Shown here one piece after another: positions 46,782 through 57,892 of a stretch of DNA of 64,000 bases. Origin of the DNA: Adiantum capillus-veneris (Eukaryota > Streptophyta > Polypodiopsida > Polypodiales > Pteridaceae). The position numbers and the translations under genes are program-made. Below the pieces are notes generated by a model. That model saw only the letters and a program-made list of their open reading frames with translations, made no database searches and was not told the origin of the DNA. Location of the stretch: contig CM043960.1 in the NCBI GenBank assembly GCA_014529385.2, forward strand, positions 126,206,043 through 126,270,042, read 5' to 3'. The stretch's first letter is position 1. Each line of letters opens with the position of its first letter.

Positions 46782-47193
46782 TTTGGAAGTGTTCTGCATT
46801 ACTCAAGGAAAGAACCACAAGAACCACAAGAATTCTTTTTGCTTGTTGCGATCGCACGAATTGGGCGTGGCGATTCCTAATCGTGTTTTGTTGAAGAGTG
46901 ACAGGAATCTCACGAAAGAAGGGCTTGTCCAGCCTCCCCTTGTGTCTCTTTTCACTCATTGAGAGCGGACCGTGCACTTAGCGGCCGGCCAATCGACGTG
47001 AGGTGGGAAAAAGCAACCTTGGTGTGAGCGCAAGGCCGCCAAGGGGTGTGCCCACAGAAAAGGGTAGAACTCGGGTGAAGAGAAGATCCTTCTCCAACGC
47101 GATTTGCAAGCGAAAGAAAACCTCAAGAACCCAAGAACCAAGACCCTCAAGAACCAAGTTCCTCGCGAGCTTAAGACCCCAAGATCATAGTGC

Positions 47194-48468
47194 ATGGTCG
47201 TCACCCGAAGCGGCATGGATACTTCGCATTCAGGTGATGAGCATGAGAGAGGCGACAAAGGATTCTCCCCACCAGGAGATTTTTCCAACCCTCCCCCTTC
47301 GCCATCTACGCCAGACCCTATGGAGGCAATGATGAAGCAGATGATGGCCATGATGGATAGACAGGAAGACAAGCGTCTTGCTTTAGAACGTGAGCGCATT
47401 GCTCTTGCCACAAAACAAGAAGAAAATCGCCTTGCTCAAGATTGTGAGCGCGACGGCAGAATTGCAAGAATGGCCGCAGATCAAGCAGCCAAGGACCGCG
47501 AGCGCGACGAAAAAAACGCAAGATTTGCCGCACAACAAGAAGAAAATCGACTTGCTCTCGAACACGAGCGCGATGAACGAAATGCACGAAAAGCAGAAAA
47601 GGACGCCGAGCGTGAAGCTCAAAGGGAGCTTCGCAATCAAGAATTTAGTGCCCAAATCCTAGCCTCCAAGACCGAACCACCCAAAGATCGTGGGAGTTCG
47701 TCAAGTGGCGCAAGCCACGATGCGGATTTCAATCATCCAGTCACAGAAAAGTTGATTTTCGGTAAGTATGACGGTAAGATGGATGCTACAGTTATTCATT
47801 CTTGGTTGCATCAATTTAATGCTTATTTTGCAACAACTAAGAAGACAAGCAATAGCAAAGTTTTGACGGCAGCTATGTACCTTGCCGGTGATGCCATTAA
47901 TTGGTACCACGCATGGCAAGAGACACAGCTAGCCGCGCACCTAGAGGCAGCCGACGATTTCACGCCCCTCTCTTTTAGTTGGGCTGATTTCCAAGACAAG
48001 CGCAAGGCGCGGTTTATGCCACCTTAGTACCTCGCACGGTTGAAAGACGATTGGCACGCTCTCAAGCAAAATGGTATGCCGGTTATGTCTTTTTCTAATC
48101 GTGTTTTGCAGCTAGGTACCCAATTACGCATGTCGGATGAAGAGCGCAAAGAGGCTTTTCTCTTTGGATTGGACGAGTATATCAAGTACGATGTCGACGT
48201 ACTCGATCCAATCCATCTCAACAAGGCGGTAGCGATTGCTCTCGCACAGGAGATGAAGCACAACAAGGGAAAGCCCAAGGAGAACAAGACTTCCACAAGT
48301 ACCTCGCAGACTCCTCAGAACGGTAAGAACGGTAAGAATGGTAAGAATGATAACTCTTCTAACCAATCTACCAACAGTATTTCATCCAAGAATTCTTCCA
48401 ATGAATCTAAGGGTAAGGCTAACACAACTGCTAAACCTAAGCTTACTCCGGATGAAAAGGTAGCGTAG
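47194..48468 (+). pseudogene. Gag of the gag-type element, one in-frame stop
   Basis: The frame runs from MVVTRSGMDTSHSGDEHERG through a long coiled-coil-like Glu/Arg/Ala segment (residues about 50-150). A Retrotrans_gag domain follows (IHSWLHQFNAYFATTKKTS, AAMYLAGDAINWYHAWQ, SWADFQDKRKARFMPP), then FLFGLDEYIKYDVDVL and an Asn/Ser/Lys-rich tail. A TAG at 48025-48027 splits it into 277 and about 147 codons. The paralogue at about 30095 has CAG there, so the stop arose by a C-to-T change. Gag would assemble the particle. The normal reading continued into the zinc knuckle, now in another frame. Confidence 0.85.
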
Positions 48469-48518
48469 GAGGTTACATCACTTCGGAAGAACAAAGCACT
48501 TATTCTAAGGAAGGTCGT

Positions 48519-48560
48519 TGTTTTCATTGTCACATTAAGGGTCACATAAAAAGAACATGT
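48519..48560 (+). other. Zinc knuckle CX2CX4HX4C
   Basis: CFHCHIKGHIKRTC fits the retroviral nucleocapsid knuckle that binds element RNA. It is in a different frame from gag (ends 48468) and from the protease (48620 onward), so indels separate the three. Confidence 0.85.
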
Positions 48561-48619
48561 CCTCGGCTTGAATCGAATGAATCTAAAGAACCCACAGCAC
48601 CCACTACATCTATCAATGA

Positions 48620-49708
48620 ATGAATGATAACACGATTGTGCCCAAAGTTTCTCATGACCCGCTCATTGATGATTCACTCATTAAATGTTATGGTCGTACG
48701 TCGGGGCACCGTTTTGTCATATTGTTTGACCCAAGTAGTATGCATGATGTGATCAACCCCTCTCTTGTTGAGAGAGCCCGCCTCGAAGTTAGTCTGAGAT
48801 CTCCTATCGAGGTCTCTGGCTTTCGTCTTGGTATGGACGCTCTCATCACGAAGGAGTGCCTTGATGTGTTGTTTGCAATTCAACAGACTGCCTTCACTAG
48901 AAGATTTGTTGTTTCTCCTCTCTCAGGATGTGATATGATTTTAGGCATGAAATGGTTTTGTGAAATAAACCCTCTCGTTGATTGGGAGGCTAGCACTTTA
49001 ACTCTCAATGCCAAAAGCGATTCTCCTATTGTCTTTCATGGGGTGGACACTGCTCCTCCATCTCTCATTGCTAATTTCCAGAACAAGGTTGAAAGGATTC
49101 GAGATAAGGAGACTCTCTTAGTCTCTTTTTCTCCACAGCATGACACACAGGAATTGCATGATTATGAGAAGCATCATGATTTGAATGATAATGATTTGCA
49201 AGATGATTTGGATGGAAAAGACAAACATGATAAATTGCATGAAGATGATGTGATTGTTCACAAGGAAGATGTGTTAGTGGATGCTTTTCCTAGCGAAGTT
49301 AACCTCGTTGTAGATTCGATCAATCACGAAGATCCGATCTTGGTTTTCGAGTCAAGGTCCAATGAACCCCCACAGGACGATTCAATCATTCAGGACGAAC
49401 CGATCTTGGCTCTCGAGCCTTGGTCCAAAGAACCCTCACAGGAAGTATTATGTGTTCGCATGATTGATACGCATGCATTGTTCGAGTGTTTCATTCGTGA
49501 AGGTTTCCTGTATTTTAGTCAGCATCGTTATGTGATCCCTTTTCCTAGGCATGACATATTGTATGTTGAGCACGTTTCTCTCATGGATGAGCACGAATGT
49601 ATGCGGATTGTTCATGAAAAGTTGAAAAAAGTTTGTATGTCAGGAAGTCACATTCCATGTCTCTTCCTTGGCATGACACGGTTTCCGATAGAGCACATGA
49701 TAGTATGA
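48620..49708 (+). pseudogene. Degenerate retropepsin followed by acidic His/Asp repeats and an unrecognised domain (362 aa)
   Basis: Residues about 20-140 resemble a Ty3 protease: HRFVILFDPSSMHDVINPSL (active-site region with D-P-S-S instead of D-(S/T)-G-(A/S)) and GCDMILGMKWFCEINPLVDW. Residues about 175-230 are His/Asp-rich repeats (HDYEKHHDLNDNDLQDDLDG), then EPILALE-type repeats. Residues about 290-350 are a conserved block (FECFIREGFLYFS, VIPFPRHDILYVEHVSL) seen in all three elements here. RT is absent where it should start. The altered active site suggests protease loss. The C-terminal region is unknown. Confidence 0.65.
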
Positions 49709-50187
49709 GCACCAAGCATGGGCATTTCCATTGTGATTTGCCACAGTTGATTGATTTCGATCAAACAGAAAAGATTCAACCTCATTGTTTGCATGTGTTT
49801 GATGAACGGGTTGTCACTCCGTCTATATGTTCATCTACATTGCATGCACAGTCTTTAGAGAAGACAATATTTTTTTACTTCACTTTACATGGAATGGGTA
49901 TGTTCATGGTTTTGTATTGGAGATGGTTTCAGGAATTTTCAGCCATGGAGATTCTTGAAGACGAAAGAGTAGGACTCAACGAAGTTGAAGCATCGAAGGA
50001 GCCACAGAAGACTTTGAGTCGCTTTCGTCGCGGCCCAAAGAAGCAAGCGTTGCAGACCTTTATGAAGTTCAAGTACCGCACGACCCACACATCAGAGTGG
50101 GCCGGCGAAGAGTCCCTTCCAGGATTCCGGATGCTGTTAGCGATCTCCCTCGACGCCATACAGTTCGGTACCAGTACCTCACTTTGA
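49633..50187 (+). pseudogene. Continuation of the unrecognised C-terminal domain (184 aa)
   Basis: A frame change near 49640 separates this from the preceding ORF. It contains KSHSMSLPWHDTVSDRAHDS, HGMGMFMVLYWRWFQEFSAM and RRGPKKQALQTFMKF, all repeated in the relatives at 33019-33552 and 39721-40280. It ends just before the polypurine tract. The hydrophobic FYFTLHGMGMFMVLYW stretch could be membrane-like, but no family is recognised. Confidence 0.5.
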
Positions 50188-50198
50188 AAAGGAGGGGA

Positions 50199-51410
50199 TG
50201 TCACGTGACACATCCCAACCCTATGTGTCCATGGACAAGCTACACCACAGCAGGGTTCAGTCAGTTCAGTCAAGTCTAGATTAGCAGTGATCTGGCACTT
50301 TTGTGAGTCTATTCGTAGACCGTGCATGCCCAGTCACTTAGCATAGATGCATATCCTCCGGTTGCACACAGCATGATCATCGGAATTCCCATTAGAATCC
50401 ATTAGCATCAGTTAGGGGAATTTTCCAATGCATTTAGCCTATTTTCCTATTTATTGGTATTTTCACTTATTATTTTTAAGAAACTTTCCAACAAAAGTAG
50501 GTAGGGCAATTTTGCTAAGTTAATATATAAGCAAACCCAAGTTAGCACTTTCTGGTAGAAGAGACAGCAGGAGCTTCCCGCTCAACAGGCAACATCTCAA
50601 CAATACCCTCCCCCCAGCACTAGACCCTCGCCATCACCACCCCTCCCTTGGCGTTTTTCTCCCTACAGCCAGTCATCGCCATAAGCCTCCCGTTCTGGGC
50701 ACTTTTCCCGCGACAGGCTCAGCCCAGCCCTTAGCGTTTTCACTAACACTAGGCAGCCAGTACAGATCAGCGTTTTGTAGCGTTTTTGCCAGCTAGATCA
50801 TCAGCCTTTTCAGCGTTTTCTTCAGCAGTCACTAACGCTAGGGGAAGACAGCCAAACCTCAGCATTTTGCTGGCGTTTTTGCAGCAGGTCAGCGTTTTTG
50901 CTTTCAGCCTTCATCTACAGCAGATCCACACAGTTTCAGCCCTATGACACAGTAGCAGAACTCCCCCAAGACGGTTGCAGATGTTTCCCCCATTTTCAGC
51001 CCTAAAAACGCAGCCAAAACAGTCATTTTCAACCACCGAAATAGTCCAAAAATCAGCAGATAAAGGATCTCAGATTTCAGCCATCAAGTCGTCGTCGTCA
51101 TCACCGTCGTCGTCATCGGCATAGTCCCATTGCATCAGTCCATTGCATTCGCATTGTACACCCTTGTGCAATCAAAGTAGACCACTCTCGCCGACGAGAG
51201 TGGGGCCTTCGGAGGAGGGTTTTACAACCTCTCGGTGTCGTATCCCTTCTCTCTCCTTCTCTCAGTCTCATTCACTTGCACGCACAATCCACTCACTTTG
51301 TTCGTGATCATAGCACTCTCCATAAGACGGAAAGTTCTCTCTTTCCCTAAGAACTAAAAGGAACCTTGAGCAATAAAGATCACTAATCTTTCATTCCGTT
51401 GTACCTTACA
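50199..51410 (+). repeat. 3' LTR (1212 bp)
   Basis: TGTCACGTGACA start, TATATAAGC at about 50524, CTAGCGTTTT-like motifs, GTACCTTACA end. It has the uninterrupted site TTCACTTGCACGCAC near 51270. Confidence 0.95.
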
Positions 51411-52189
51411 CGCATCGACCTAGTCGGATTGTTATCATGTGGGGAGGCTCGATATAATACAAAACACTCGTGTCATTTGCAGGAGGAGGAGACGCCTTTT
51501 TCTCCTGCCAATTCCACACACGCAAGGGCTTCGAAGTTCGTCCCGAGGATTCTTCTTTCCCGGCCTCCCCCTCCGATGCATCTATTGTCACTATATTGTA
51601 GTAGCAGTTAACAGAGATGCAGAGGCAACTTGTGGAGCTACGCTCTACACAGGTCCCGTTTTTGCCCATCACCAAGGGTACCTTGCCTCTTCAGTTTTAT
51701 CTCAACCCCTTCAAAGGGGAAATGAAAGAGTGTGAAGTGATTGTTATAGACTCATGGTTGGCGAAATGACCTTCTTTGATATGCATCATTTTATTGTCGC
51801 CCAACGTCTTGGGCAGCTTTAATTCATGCTAAAGGGGAAGGTCTACTCTTGGTGGGCTCGCTACGATCGCAACCCACAACTTGGGCCCGATCTTTCGTGC
51901 CACTTTGTGCAGAACGATAGAATCGAGTGCTTCAAGATGCTTTTTCAAAGAAAAATGAAAAAGCAAGCTCTGGACGCTTACTCACAGGCCTTCAAGGATC
52001 TTCTTCATAAATAAAGGCTCTTGACGACCCTACGGTCATCGTGCAAATGATGTACCTTCTCAGATTGCCGTGAGCATATCAAAACGAGGTTTTACACAAT
52101 CTGATCACATCTATTGCAGACATCTATAAGTTCGCCAAGAATTATGATAATACCTTGGCGGATTCTGGAGGTGGCCCGACAAATGGAAG
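51411..52189 (+). pseudogene. Ty3 gag fragment (host of two insertions), part 1
   Basis: Leader-like sequence, then a broken gag around 51640-52180 with LKGKVYSWWARYDRNPQLGP and MLFQRKMKKQALDAYSQAFKDLL. Several stops. It continues at 53366 after the solo LTR. Confidence 0.6.
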
Positions 52190-53360
52190 TGTAAGGTGCA
52201 GCGGATGTGAATGTTGAACTTTGCTCAAGATGAATGCTCCGAACTGTTCTCAAGGTTCCTTTTACTTACGGAAGGGAGAGCCTTCCGTTCCTTTAGTGAG
52301 AGAGAGCAAATGATCACAAACAAAGTGCCACACTGTGAGTGAAGGTGCTGAGACTGAGAGATAGAGAGAGAAGAATACGACACCAGAATGTTGTCAAATC
52401 CTCCTCCGAAGGCCCCACTCTCTATGGCGAGAGCGGTCTACTATTGATTGCACAAATCTCTACAATGCAATGGACTTGCCGACGATGTCGACAACGATGA
52501 GAACGACGACGAGACGGGCTGAAATCTGAAAATCTTCAACTGCTGAATTATGTCTCTATGTTGGTGACGACGGCGATGACGACAATGCGACAACGACACG
52601 CTGAAAACGCAGACACTGAAATCTGTGTTTTCCAGGCTGAAACTGCAAACGCTCGCTGATCTGACCGTGCGGTGAGGATCTACTGCGGGAAGGTGAGATC
52701 TGCGACGTTCGGGACTTCTACTGCGGTGTCTTGATGCTGAAAACTGAAAAGGTTGATGCTTCTGGGGTTTCTGTCACGATGAATCTGCAAAACGCTAGGA
52801 GTTCTGCTGATCCAAAAACGCTAGGGCTGATCTGCAATCTGATGCCAAAACGCTAGGTGTTCTGCTGTGGTCTGCTAACACCAGGTAAATCTGCAAGTTG
52901 CAAAACGCTGGCTGATTTGCAACTGTTGAAAAACGCTGGCTGATTCTTGTTGATGGCTGAAAACGCTAGGTTGACATGCCGGGGGGGGGGGTCTTGCTGA
53001 GAAGGTGCCTGTTGGATGTCTGGTCCCTGCTGCGTCTTCTGCTAGAAAGTGCTATCGCTAGATTTTCTTATATACGTGCTTGTCAAAATTGCCCTACCCA
53101 GTTTTCAACAAAGTCACTTATTAATAATAAGTGAAAAAATGCTAAAATAGGGAAAATAGGTATGTGCACTGTAAAAATGCTCCTGATGGGTTTTGATGAT
53201 CATGTTGTGTGCAACCAGAGGATATGCATCTACTCTTCAGTGCCTGGACATGCACGGTCTACGAACAGACTCACAAAAGTGCCTGAACACTTCCTAATCT
53301 AACTGAACTGAACTGAAGTAGCTTGTCCACGTACACATAGGGTTAGACGTGCACGTGACA
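52190..53360 (-). repeat. Solo LTR of the TGTCACGTGACA family, TSD GGAAG
   Basis: The plus strand reads TGTAAGGTGCAGCGG (LTR end reversed) to GTGCACGTGACA. GGAAG at 52185-52189 and 53361-53365 is a perfect duplication. It carries many AAAACGCTAGG motifs and a G tract at about 52981-52990. Confidence 0.92.
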
Positions 53361-53365
53361 GGAAG

Positions 53366-54290
53366 ACTTCTTGTCGTCGTCCCTCCACATCAAAATTCAA
53401 GCGCTCAAACACTTTGGTAGCCACAAGTGAGTCGTCCGACCCTCTACGGAAGAAATTTAAGAATGATGGCAAATCAAAGGCAGCTCGTATGGAGGATCAA
53501 AAGAAAAATCGTTGTTTCGGGCCACTTCTGCGGCGGTAAGGCATGTCCCAAGCAAAAGAGGAAGCCGTCTACCTCCACATTGGCGAGTACTTTGGTAAAT
53601 GCCATCAACAATCCAAGTACTTTGTCTTGTTTTGATTCAAAGATTTTTCATGTAAACGTGCGTAGCTGCCAAGGTTGTCACGCTAATAAGACACTATTTG
53701 GCCTGCATAATCTTCTCCACGCTAATGGAGAGATCAATGGCCATGCTGTAACGATCTTATTCAACAATACCTCTACTCATAATTTTATTTATTCTCGTGT
53801 GGTACGGGCACTTAAGCTCGACACGTCACCCGCAGACCATCTGTATGTGGTCCATTATGCGAAACGTAAGAGCGATCGATGGACTGAGGTTGTGCCGCGG
53901 CTCCACCTTCGAATCCAACGTTACCACGAAGTCTTGGACTTCTACATTATGGGCCTTCGACATGTAGATGTTATTTTAGGCATGCCATGGTTTTACGATA
54001 AGACAGCTTCTCTGTCTATCGATTATGCATTGCATACAGTTTTCTTTAAGCTTGATGGTACCATGTGGTCAAGGGGTCTCCTTCTCCAATTATGATATAG
54101 ATCTGCTTTCAACTAATGAATTCAATGTGTTGTCTCATGATCTCGATATACAACTTGCAATTTGTCGGGTTAAAAATTTTGTTGTTAATTTCAATGTTGT
54201 CTCATGATCTCGATGTACAACTTGCAATTTGTTGGGTTAAAAATTTTGTTGTTAATTTTCCATCTCATTGCAATTCTCTTCTTTAAAAAG
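53366..54290 (+). pseudogene. Ty3 zinc-knuckle/protease fragment, part 2
   Basis: The ORF 53427-54095 contains GHAVTILFNNTSTHNFIYSRVV, the retropepsin active-site region with the catalytic Asp replaced by Asn-Asn, and HVDVILGMPWFYDKTA, the conserved C-terminal block. A possible damaged knuckle precedes it. RT is deleted. A duplicated about 65-bp phrase (TGTTGTCTCATGATCTCGAT...) lies at about 54129-54200 and 54196-54265. Confidence 0.7.
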
Positions 54291-54309
54291 TGTTGTTATT
54301 GCATCAGAA

Positions 54310-54540
54310 ACTTTTGAGTCAATTGATGGACAGACGAATGCACAATCAAACTCTGGAGGACATGCTACGAGCATACGTCTCTCAACGTCAATCTGATTAC
54401 GCTATCTCCCACAGATTGAGTTTGCTTAACACAATACAAAGCACTGGGCTACCGGCTATAGCCCGTTTATGATTATGAACGCCCGCCAGGCTGAGGCCAC
54501 AAGCGGAGGTAGTTCGAGTGGCACCTGGACGGGATGTTGC
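54310..54540 (+). pseudogene. Ty3 integrase fragment
   Basis: It reads, with frame changes, LMDRRMHNQTLEDMLRAYV then SPFMIMNARQAE. This corresponds to the third-acid region (QTDGQTERVNQTLEDML) and the Y-SPF-- block of Ty3 integrase. It follows the protease fragment directly, so RT, RNase H and most of integrase are deleted. Confidence 0.65.
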
Positions 54541-54674
54541 CATTACATTGAGCATTGGCCCTTGGCCTAAAAAGCAATTACTATAAAAAGCCTTTAAAAC
54601 TCAAAAGCTTCTGGTACAAAAAGCAATGCCAAAAGCTGCCATCGTAATTTACGAAAATCCGTACAGTTTGCAAT

Positions 54675-54847
54675 CATAGTAACAGGGAATGGCCGTTTTC
54701 AGGTCTCAATTCCCCGTTCCCATTCTAAGTTCCCGTTCCGAATCCCCGTTCCGTGTTTCAAACGTGAGTACCCGTAACAGGGAATGGCATTTTGTGGCAG
54801 TTGCCGTTCCGCGTTCCCGTTCCGGTTTTCCGATCTTGGTAACTATG
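54675..54847. mobile_element. GGAACG-rich MITE, copy 2 (173 bp)
   Basis: CATAGTAACAGGG...GGTAACTATG, the reverse complement of copy 1 with about 90% identity. Flanks TTTGCAAT (54667-54674) and CCTGCAAT (54848-54855) agree at six of eight bases, and both differences are C/T. It is inserted in a chromovirus LTR. Confidence 0.85.
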
Positions 54848-55253
54848 CCTGCAATGTCATCAGTCAGTGCAAAACACGAAAATCCGTACAGCCGGCCACG
54901 TCATCATGCCAGCGCAATTTTTGGAAATCTGCCACGTCATCAGTTTTTGCGTGTGTGCGGGTCCTGCTTTATTTTAATCCCATTATGTTACTGGGGCCCC
55001 ATTGGACGGGGTCCCCATAAGTTGGTAGGACTTCTTCTTCTTCTGCTACTTGTTCTTCTTAGGGTTTAAGCCCCTCGGTCAGCATATGTAAGTTGGCTCT
55101 CTTCTTTAGGCTTTGACATGTCAGCAGTTTGTTACATCTCCCCTTCTTGAAAGAGAGTAATCGTCCACGATTACAGCATATCTGCAAAACAACTCAAGTT
55201 AGCTCAAAAATTTCCGAGGGTCATTCCGAGGGACAATCAATTTGCTCTTTTTA

Positions 55254-55380
55254 TTAAGGAGTTAGCTTCTCCTTTCTGCTCTTTTGATCAAGGAGTTAGC
55301 TTCTCCTTTTGGCTGTTTTGATCAAGGAGTTAGCTTCTCCTTTCTGCTCTTTTGATCAAGGAGTTAGCTTCTCCTTTCGT
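55254..55380. repeat. 34-bp minisatellite, about four units
   Basis: AAGGAGTTAGCTTCTCCTTT plus a variable spacer ending TTTTGATC repeats with a 34-bp period. Each unit contains the inverted repeat AAGGAG...CTCCTT. Confidence 0.9.
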
Positions 55381-55485
55381 CCAGATCGGAACTCTTGATA
55401 TTCCGGCGTAGTAAAATTAACCATCACACCCAGACCGTACTGATCTTCCACGGGTATCTTGATGCACTATAATTACATACCCAGG

Positions 55486-56086
55486 TTCATTCCATGAAGT
55501 CGTAACCGAGCACAGCATGGTCCATCAGCTCTTGGACAAACAGTGTTTCTTTGACGGCGATGGTAGTCCCAAGATAGCAATCGCACTGGACCTCCAAGGT
55601 CATCTGCTCGTAAAGAGACATCTACTGAGATGTCGAGAAATTTCAAGTTATAATCTGCTAGGGTTCCATGGCAAGCATTTCAGGATACCCCACTCAGCCA
55701 GAAGTTACACTCCAAAGGAAGATGTCAAAAACCATATAACTTCGGGCAAACAAAAAAAAAAAAAAAATGTTAAAAGCTTGCCAAGTACTTGGAGTATGTT
55801 GCTTGGTAGCTGTAGACATCAACATCTGCATGGCACTGCTTCTGAGAAAAACATTGACTTGAAACAAATCTGGATCCTTCTCTTGCAAGTGATCTTAATT
55901 GGCTTATGCCCTGTAAGACATGAGTGGTGAAGACGGGAGCGCGCCCGATGCGCGATGAAGTAAGGGTAGGAGTGGCTAATGAGTCCCGGTTGGAGGGCGA
56001 AGATACCTCAAATAAAATTCCATCAATAGCTTTGTCTGCTCTTTTGTAGGATTGGTATGCTTCCAGAAAAGCACGCCTGATGCTCT
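55486..56086 (-). pseudogene. Chromovirus gag fragment, copy 2
   Basis: Same sequence as 34600-35195 with the same stops region. It includes TPSTWQAFNI in place of TPRTWQALKK, and an A-rich run at about 55749-55766. It belongs to the deleted chromovirus. Confidence 0.6.
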
Positions 56087-56098
56087 GATACCACTGTC
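56087..56098 (-). other. Primer binding site, initiator tRNA-Met type
   Basis: The plus strand reads GCTCTGATACCA, so the minus strand is TGGTATCAGAGC, followed leftwards by gag. Confidence 0.85.
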
Positions 56099-56265
56099 AC
56101 AAGACGGGCACCACGTGCCAATAGAAAAGAACAGACTGAACAGACTTTTAGCACTTCAATAAATACAGAACTGAGAGAGAGAGAGAGAGACGGCACGCGA
56201 CACGGAGTTGCGGAATTCCACCCCAGAGAGTATAGGCCCCAAACCTTGGCGCCCCTTTCAGTATT

Positions 56266-57762
56266 TGTCACCAGGAGGTGTATTTTTCTTGTTGCCTTCC
56301 GTAAATAAGTATTAGATATATTTATTTTATTTTTACTTGTTTGTCCCAAAACCCTTAAAAAGGTGCAAGTGGACATTGCATGGCCAGTGTGAAACGGCTG
56401 CAGCCAAATGGGTTTCTCACATCGGGGATCTAGGTCGGTCAGACAGGGACTGCCCGGGCCAGTTTAGCACTGAATTCTGATGAGTATGGAAGCTCGTGTG
56501 CGCCAAATTGGAATTTGGGCCACTCGTCAAGTCACTGCAACTTTATAAGTTGAAAGGGGCCAGTAAATTAACCCACATTGTAGATGTTGGTCGAATGGTA
56601 GTCTTCAATGATGGTCAGGAGACCGATAGGGACGCCATGGAAGCATCTCCTAAAATTTAGGGAACTGCTATTTTTGACCAGAAAATGTGTTCGCGTCATT
56701 AGCTCTGGAATGACAAGGGGAACATTTTATTGCTCTGCTGCCAAGTCAACTGACGCACCAGTTGAGATATTTTTAGCATGGAAAGCCCAAACTCGAAAAC
56801 TGGGCGACGTGTCAGCCTGTGAGCGATTCTGCCACTCTGGGAGGCAAAAACGAGCTGCATATCAACAAAGGGGGCGCCATTTTCAGCCTCAGGTGGATTG
56901 TAGCAGGTACAGAAGCTATGGAATGCTTACCTTGCCCTCTATGCACAGTATGGTGACGGGAGTGATGCCCCGCACGCTACATACTACTCTCTTTCTCCCC
57001 TACGTACAGTATGTTATGCCCCACTAGTGGACTTCTCATTTGACCTATGTACAGCTCTGGGGGTTTATGCGCGTTTGCCAAGGCAAGAGCCTTCTGAACA
57101 GGAACCGGATTAGCTAATTGCTAATCCCCCACAGGTACACACAGTTCCATCACGAAAGATTGCGAGTTTGGAGAGTTTTCTCGCGTGAAAACTCGTCCAA
57201 TTCACAGGGGAACTGTCCCATTGCGTGCGGGAGCCCTTGGGACACGCGTAGGCGTGTTCGCTCCGCTAAAAACGATCCGAAACAAGGAATTACAGCCTGC
57301 TGTGTTTTTCTGCGGGTTTAGGGTTTCGCACCTAAACTGCAAGGGAACATCGGGGGAGCCTCGTGAGAGCCTTGGGATGCGTGTACAGGCTTTTGGGCTC
57401 CCGGCAGTGAAAAACAGAGAATTACAGCCCGCTGAATTTCTGTGACAGCTCACCAGAACGCTTCCAGATATCGAGGGAATCCGTCCTAGACAGGTGTTTT
57501 TGACCTACAGGGGGTTTTGCGCCGTTATGCTGTCGATATCCGGTCGAAAACCTGCGTTTTCAGCCCTCGCCAGGTTTGGACAGCTTTGTGAAAGCTTGTG
57601 CTAAGTGGTCGGATCGTCTACCTTAATTTGAATAAAGAAATACCGAAAGGGGCGCCAGTCTTTGGGGCCTACAAGGTGTCTGTCTCGTGTGCGCAGTGAC
57701 ATTCTAGTCGCTAGACGCAATTGTGTTCTCTTCACTTCTCAGTGCTCTGTGTAAAGTTAACA
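56266..57762 (+). repeat. Chromovirus 5' LTR (about 1.5 kb)
   Basis: It starts TGTCACCAGGAGGTG. The TATA-like CTTTATAAG is near 56541. AATAAAGAAATACCGAAAGGGGCGCCAG near 57630 supplies a poly(A)-type signal. The end is placed at GTTAACA (57762) from the TG...CA rule; no primer site was recognised after it, so this border is approximate. An open 139-codon frame (56608-57027) is inside the LTR. Confidence 0.8.
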
Positions 57763-57892
57763 GGTAATTGAAATAGTACCGCCCTCTACGTTGTACGGGC
57801 CGGTTATATGGTTCCATCGACGGGATAGTCACTTTTTCTTCAAAAAGTGCAGCGTGGATTGTTGTGGGTGAAAGCAACACAGAGCTTGTCGA

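Larger units (their letters stand above)
44931..51410 (+). mobile_element. Most complete gag-type non-autonomous LTR element, TSD CGCAT
   Basis: 5' LTR 44931-46768 (contains a MITE), primer site TGGTATCAGAGC at 46770, leader, gag 47194-48468, zinc knuckle 48519-48560, degenerate protease 48620-49100, acidic and conserved unrecognised region to about 50190, polypurine tract AAAAGGAGGGGA, and 3' LTR 50199-51410. CGCAT at 44926-44930 and 51411-51415 is a perfect duplication. No RT, RNase H or integrase motif is present anywhere between protease and 3' LTR. This resembles the published TR-GAG class of gag-only plant elements, with an added protease-like and novel C-terminal region. Confidence 0.92.
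54546..56265 (-). mobile_element. Deleted minus-strand chromovirus
   Basis: Minus-strand order: 5' LTR stub (56265 to about 56099), primer site (56098-56087, TGGTATCAGAGC), gag fragment (about 56080-55486), polypurine-like AAGAAGGGGAGA (about 55137-55150), 3' LTR (55136 to about 54546, containing a MITE). Most of pol is deleted. The 56266 chromovirus inserted into its 5' LTR. It is paralogous to 34426-35459 plus 41498-41942. Confidence 0.7.
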
